From Gammaproteobacteria bacterium (GTDB lineage Bacteria > Pseudomonadota > Gammaproteobacteria > CAJXQU01), in NCBI GenBank assembly GCA_026984275.1, contig JALSSM010000459.1, positions 1 through 6,334 on the forward strand: 6,334 bases of DNA, written 5' to 3'. The notes beneath the pieces are model-generated. The model was not told the DNA's origin and ran no database searches. It worked only from the letters and a program-made list of their open reading frames with translations. Each line of letters opens with the position of its first letter. The first letter of the stretch is position 1. Shown piece by piece: positions 4,302 to 6,334 of this stretch. A program made the position numbers and the translations under genes.

Positions 4302-6334
4302 ATGACATTTGATAAACAACCATCTACTTCGGGCCTTTATCGCCCTGAATTTGAAAAAGATAACTGCGGATTTGGACTCATTGCCCACATGGACGGAAAG
4401 CCCAGTTCCGGGCTGGTCAATACCGCCATCATTGCCCTTTGCCGCCTGACTCATCGTGGCGCTGTTTCAGCGGATGGGAAAACGGGGGATGGCTGTGGTT
4501 TACTGATGAAAAAACCTGATGTTTTTTTGCGAAAAATGGCTGAGGAAAAAGGTTTTGATCTGGCCGATCTCTATGCTGCCGGCATGGTTTTCTTAAGTCA
4601 GGATGAGAAGTTAGCCGATAAGACCCGGACAACGCTCGAACAAGAACTGAAAAAAGAGGGGCTGGAAGTATCCGGCTGGCGAGAAGTCCCGGTCAATCCT
4701 GATGCCTGTGGTGAAGATGCGGCTCTGTCACGCCCATTGATCGAACAAGTTTTTGTCAATGCGCCCGCTAAAATGTCTGAGCCCGACTTTAACCGTCATC
4801 TTTTCATCGCTCGTCGCCGAACAGAAAATGCGCTGGAAAAAAACGATCCGGTTTTTTATATTCCCAGCCTTTCTTCCCATGTGATCTCTTACAAAGGTCT
4901 GGTGATGCCGGCTCATCTGGGTGAATTTTATCTGGATCTGACACATGAGAAGATGGCCTCTTCACTGTGTGTTTTCCATCAACGTTTTTCTACAAATACA
5001 TGGCCTCAGTGGCGACTGGCACAACCATTTCGTTATCTGGCTCACAATGGCGAGATCAACACGATTCAGGGTAATCGTAACTGGGCGTTGGCTCGCGGTG
5101 GCAATATCCAGACGGATCTGATCGCAAACATGGATGACATCCGACCACTGGTTTCACAGTCAGGTTCGGATTCTTCTTCAATGGATAACATGCTGGAAGT
5201 GTTAATTGCCGGTGGTATGGATATTTTTGATGCCATGCGCTTGCTGGTTCCACCTGCCTGGCAAAACATGGAATTTATGGATCCGGATCTACGTGCGCTG
5301 TATCAATATAACGCCATGCGTATGGAACCCTGGGATGGCCCTGCCGGAATTGTCCTCACCGATGGTCGTCATGCCGCCTGTTTACTGGACCGAAATGGTT
5401 TGCGGCCAGCACGTTATGTGATCACCAGCGATCGACACATTACACTGGCTTCCGAGATTGGCGTTTACGAATATGATCCGGCTGACGTGGTTCAGAAAGG
5501 TCGTCTTGGTCCGGGTCAAATGCTGGCCGTTGATACCCAGACTGGCGAGTTGATTCTGCCAGAACAGGTCAACGACATGCTGAAAAAGCGACACCCTTAT
5601 AAAAACTGGATCAATCAGAACACCCGCACACTGGAAGCTTCATTTACTCACGAAGAGCTCACTGACAAGCCGCTGGAAAAGGACCAGATTGAAACCTATC
5701 TGAAACTTTTTCAAGTGACCTATGAAGAACGTGATCAAATTTTACGTGTCCTGGCCGAGGCTGGTCAGGAAGCCATTGGATCAATGGGCGACGACACGCC
5801 ATTGCCAGTACTGTCCGCACACATTCGATCCATTTATGATAATTTCCGCCAGCAATTTGCGCAGGTCACCAATCCGCCAATTGATCCCTTGCGTGAAAAT
5901 ATTGTTATGTCTCTCAATACGTATCTGGGTGCTGAAAAGAACCTGTTTGACGACAGTGCTGCCCACACACAACGGCTAATGCTTAACTCGCCTGTGATCG
6001 GCAGTGGGAAATTCCATAGTCTGCTTAAGCTGGACGATCCCATGTTTGCACATGAGATTCTGGATCTGAATTTTGCAGCAAACACCGATCTGAAATCGGC
6101 AATTCAGACACTCTGTGAACAGGCTGTAGAAGCCGTCAATAATGGCAAAACATTAATCGTTCTCTCTGATCGGGAGATTTCAAAAGACAAACTTCCAATC
6201 CACGCAGCCATGGCAACAGGTGCCGTTCATCATCACCTGACGGCCGAAGGTTTACGTTGCAAAGTCAATATTATCGTTGAAACAGCAACCGCTCGTGATC
6301 CACATCATTTCGCGGTATTGATCGGTTATGGTGC
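4302..6334 (+). CDS. gltB: Glutamate synthase (NADPH) large subunit, 3'-truncated by the window edge
   Basis: Large subunit of GOGAT, which moves the amide nitrogen of glutamine to 2-oxoglutarate to give two glutamates; with glutamine synthetase it is the main ammonia-assimilation route. The frame is open from ATG 4302 to the last base: 677 codons of roughly 1,480-1,500. The class II amidotransferase domain is intact. A 21-residue leader precedes the predicted catalytic Cys22 (DNCGFGLIAH, codon 4365-4367), followed by HQRFSTNT (His226-Arg228), AHNGEINT (Asn249-Gly250), TGSDSSS-like SGSDSSSMDN (Asp290), EPWDGPAG and LDRNGLRPARYVIT. The sequence continues into the central domain (FAQVTNPPIDPLRE) and stops at DPHHFAVLIGYGA. 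The FMN, 2-oxoglutarate and iron-sulfur parts lie beyond the edge. The start is the only ATG before the conserved region; the upstream AAGAAAG is a weak ribosome binding site. A strong promoter lies directly ahead, and gltD would be expected downstream. Confidence 0.97.
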   Translation, partial: MTFDKQPSTSGLYRPEFEKDNCGFGLIAHMDGKPSSGLVNTAIIALCRLTHRGAVSADGKTGDGCGLLMKKPDVFLRKMAEEKGFDLADLYAAGMVFLSQDEKLADKTRTTLEQELKKEGLEVSGWREVPVNPDACGEDAALSRPLIEQVFVNAPAKMSEPDFNRHLFIARRRTENALEKNDPVFYIPSLSSHVISYKGLVMPAHLGEFYLDLTHEKMASSLCVFHQRFSTNTWPQWRLAQPFRYLAHNGEINTIQGNRNWALARGGNIQTDLIANMDDIRPLVSQSGSDSSSMDNMLEVLIAGGMDIFDAMRLLVPPAWQNMEFMDPDLRALYQYNAMRMEPWDGPAGIVLTDGRHAACLLDRNGLRPARYVITSDRHITLASEIGVYEYDPADVVQKGRLGPGQMLAVDTQTGELILPEQVNDMLKKRHPYKNWINQNTRTLEASFTHEELTDKPLEKDQIETYLKLFQVTYEERDQILRVLAEAGQEAIGSMGDDTPLPVLSAHIRSIYDNFRQQFAQVTNPPIDPLRENIVMSLNTYLGAEKNLFDDSAAHTQRLMLNSPVIGSGKFHSLLKLDDPMFAHEILDLNFAANTDLKSAIQTLCEQAVEAVNNGKTLIVLSDREISKDKLPIHAAMATGAVHHHLTAEGLRCKVNIIVETATARDPHHFAVLIGYG

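Noticed and set aside
1..6334. A hidden new biological system, mobile element, CRISPR array or RNA gene
   Set aside because: Coding density is near complete with four recognisable housekeeping genes. The only gap over 60 bases (4074-4301) is explained by a hairpin and a promoter, and no direct-repeat array, transposase or tRNA-like fold was seen.

Overview
The window looks like a piece of a gammaproteobacterial chromosome of moderate GC content. It is an ordinary core-gene neighbourhood: all four coding regions read on the + strand and together fill almost the whole stretch. The proteins match conserved families over their whole visible length: 3-dehydroquinate synthase, a dNTP triphosphohydrolase, a DamX-type ATPase/SPOR protein and the large subunit of NADPH-type glutamate synthase. 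An aroB-damX-gltB order is familiar from Pseudomonas-like gammaproteobacteria, and E. coli also has damX directly after aroB. The extra dNTPase gene, the moderate GC content and the protein sequences would fit a Methylophaga-like or related methylotroph or sulfur-oxidiser lineage. That placement is a guess from memory, not something the sequence proves.

Layout. Positions 1-981 hold the 3' part of aroB, missing roughly its first 34 codons. After 10 bases comes a dGTPase-like HD-domain gene (992-2125), then a 58-base gap with a good ribosome binding site, then a long damX-like gene (2184-4073). These three probably form one transcription unit. The 228-base gap at 4074-4301 holds a pyrimidine-rich tract, a perfect 22-bp inverted repeat (probable terminator) and a near-consensus sigma-70 promoter with repeated CGTGA half-sites. 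gltB starts at 4302 and is still open at the right edge, about 45% of the usual length being visible.

How the genes work together. aroB serves aromatic amino acid synthesis, the dGTPase serves nucleotide-pool balance, the DamX-like protein probably acts at the division septum, and gltB (with gltD expected downstream) assimilates ammonia. They share no pathway; the cluster is a conserved linkage of housekeeping genes. The long hairpin and the strong gltB promoter suggest that gltB is transcribed separately from the upstream operon.

I see no mobile element, CRISPR array, tRNA or rRNA, and no sign of a new multi-gene system. The points most worth a second look are an unusually high density of GATC sites (83 by hand count, over three times random expectation), the very long perfect hairpin before gltB, the CGTGA half-sites around the gltB promoter, the full ATPase domain on the DamX-like protein, and the doubtful start site of the dGTPase gene.
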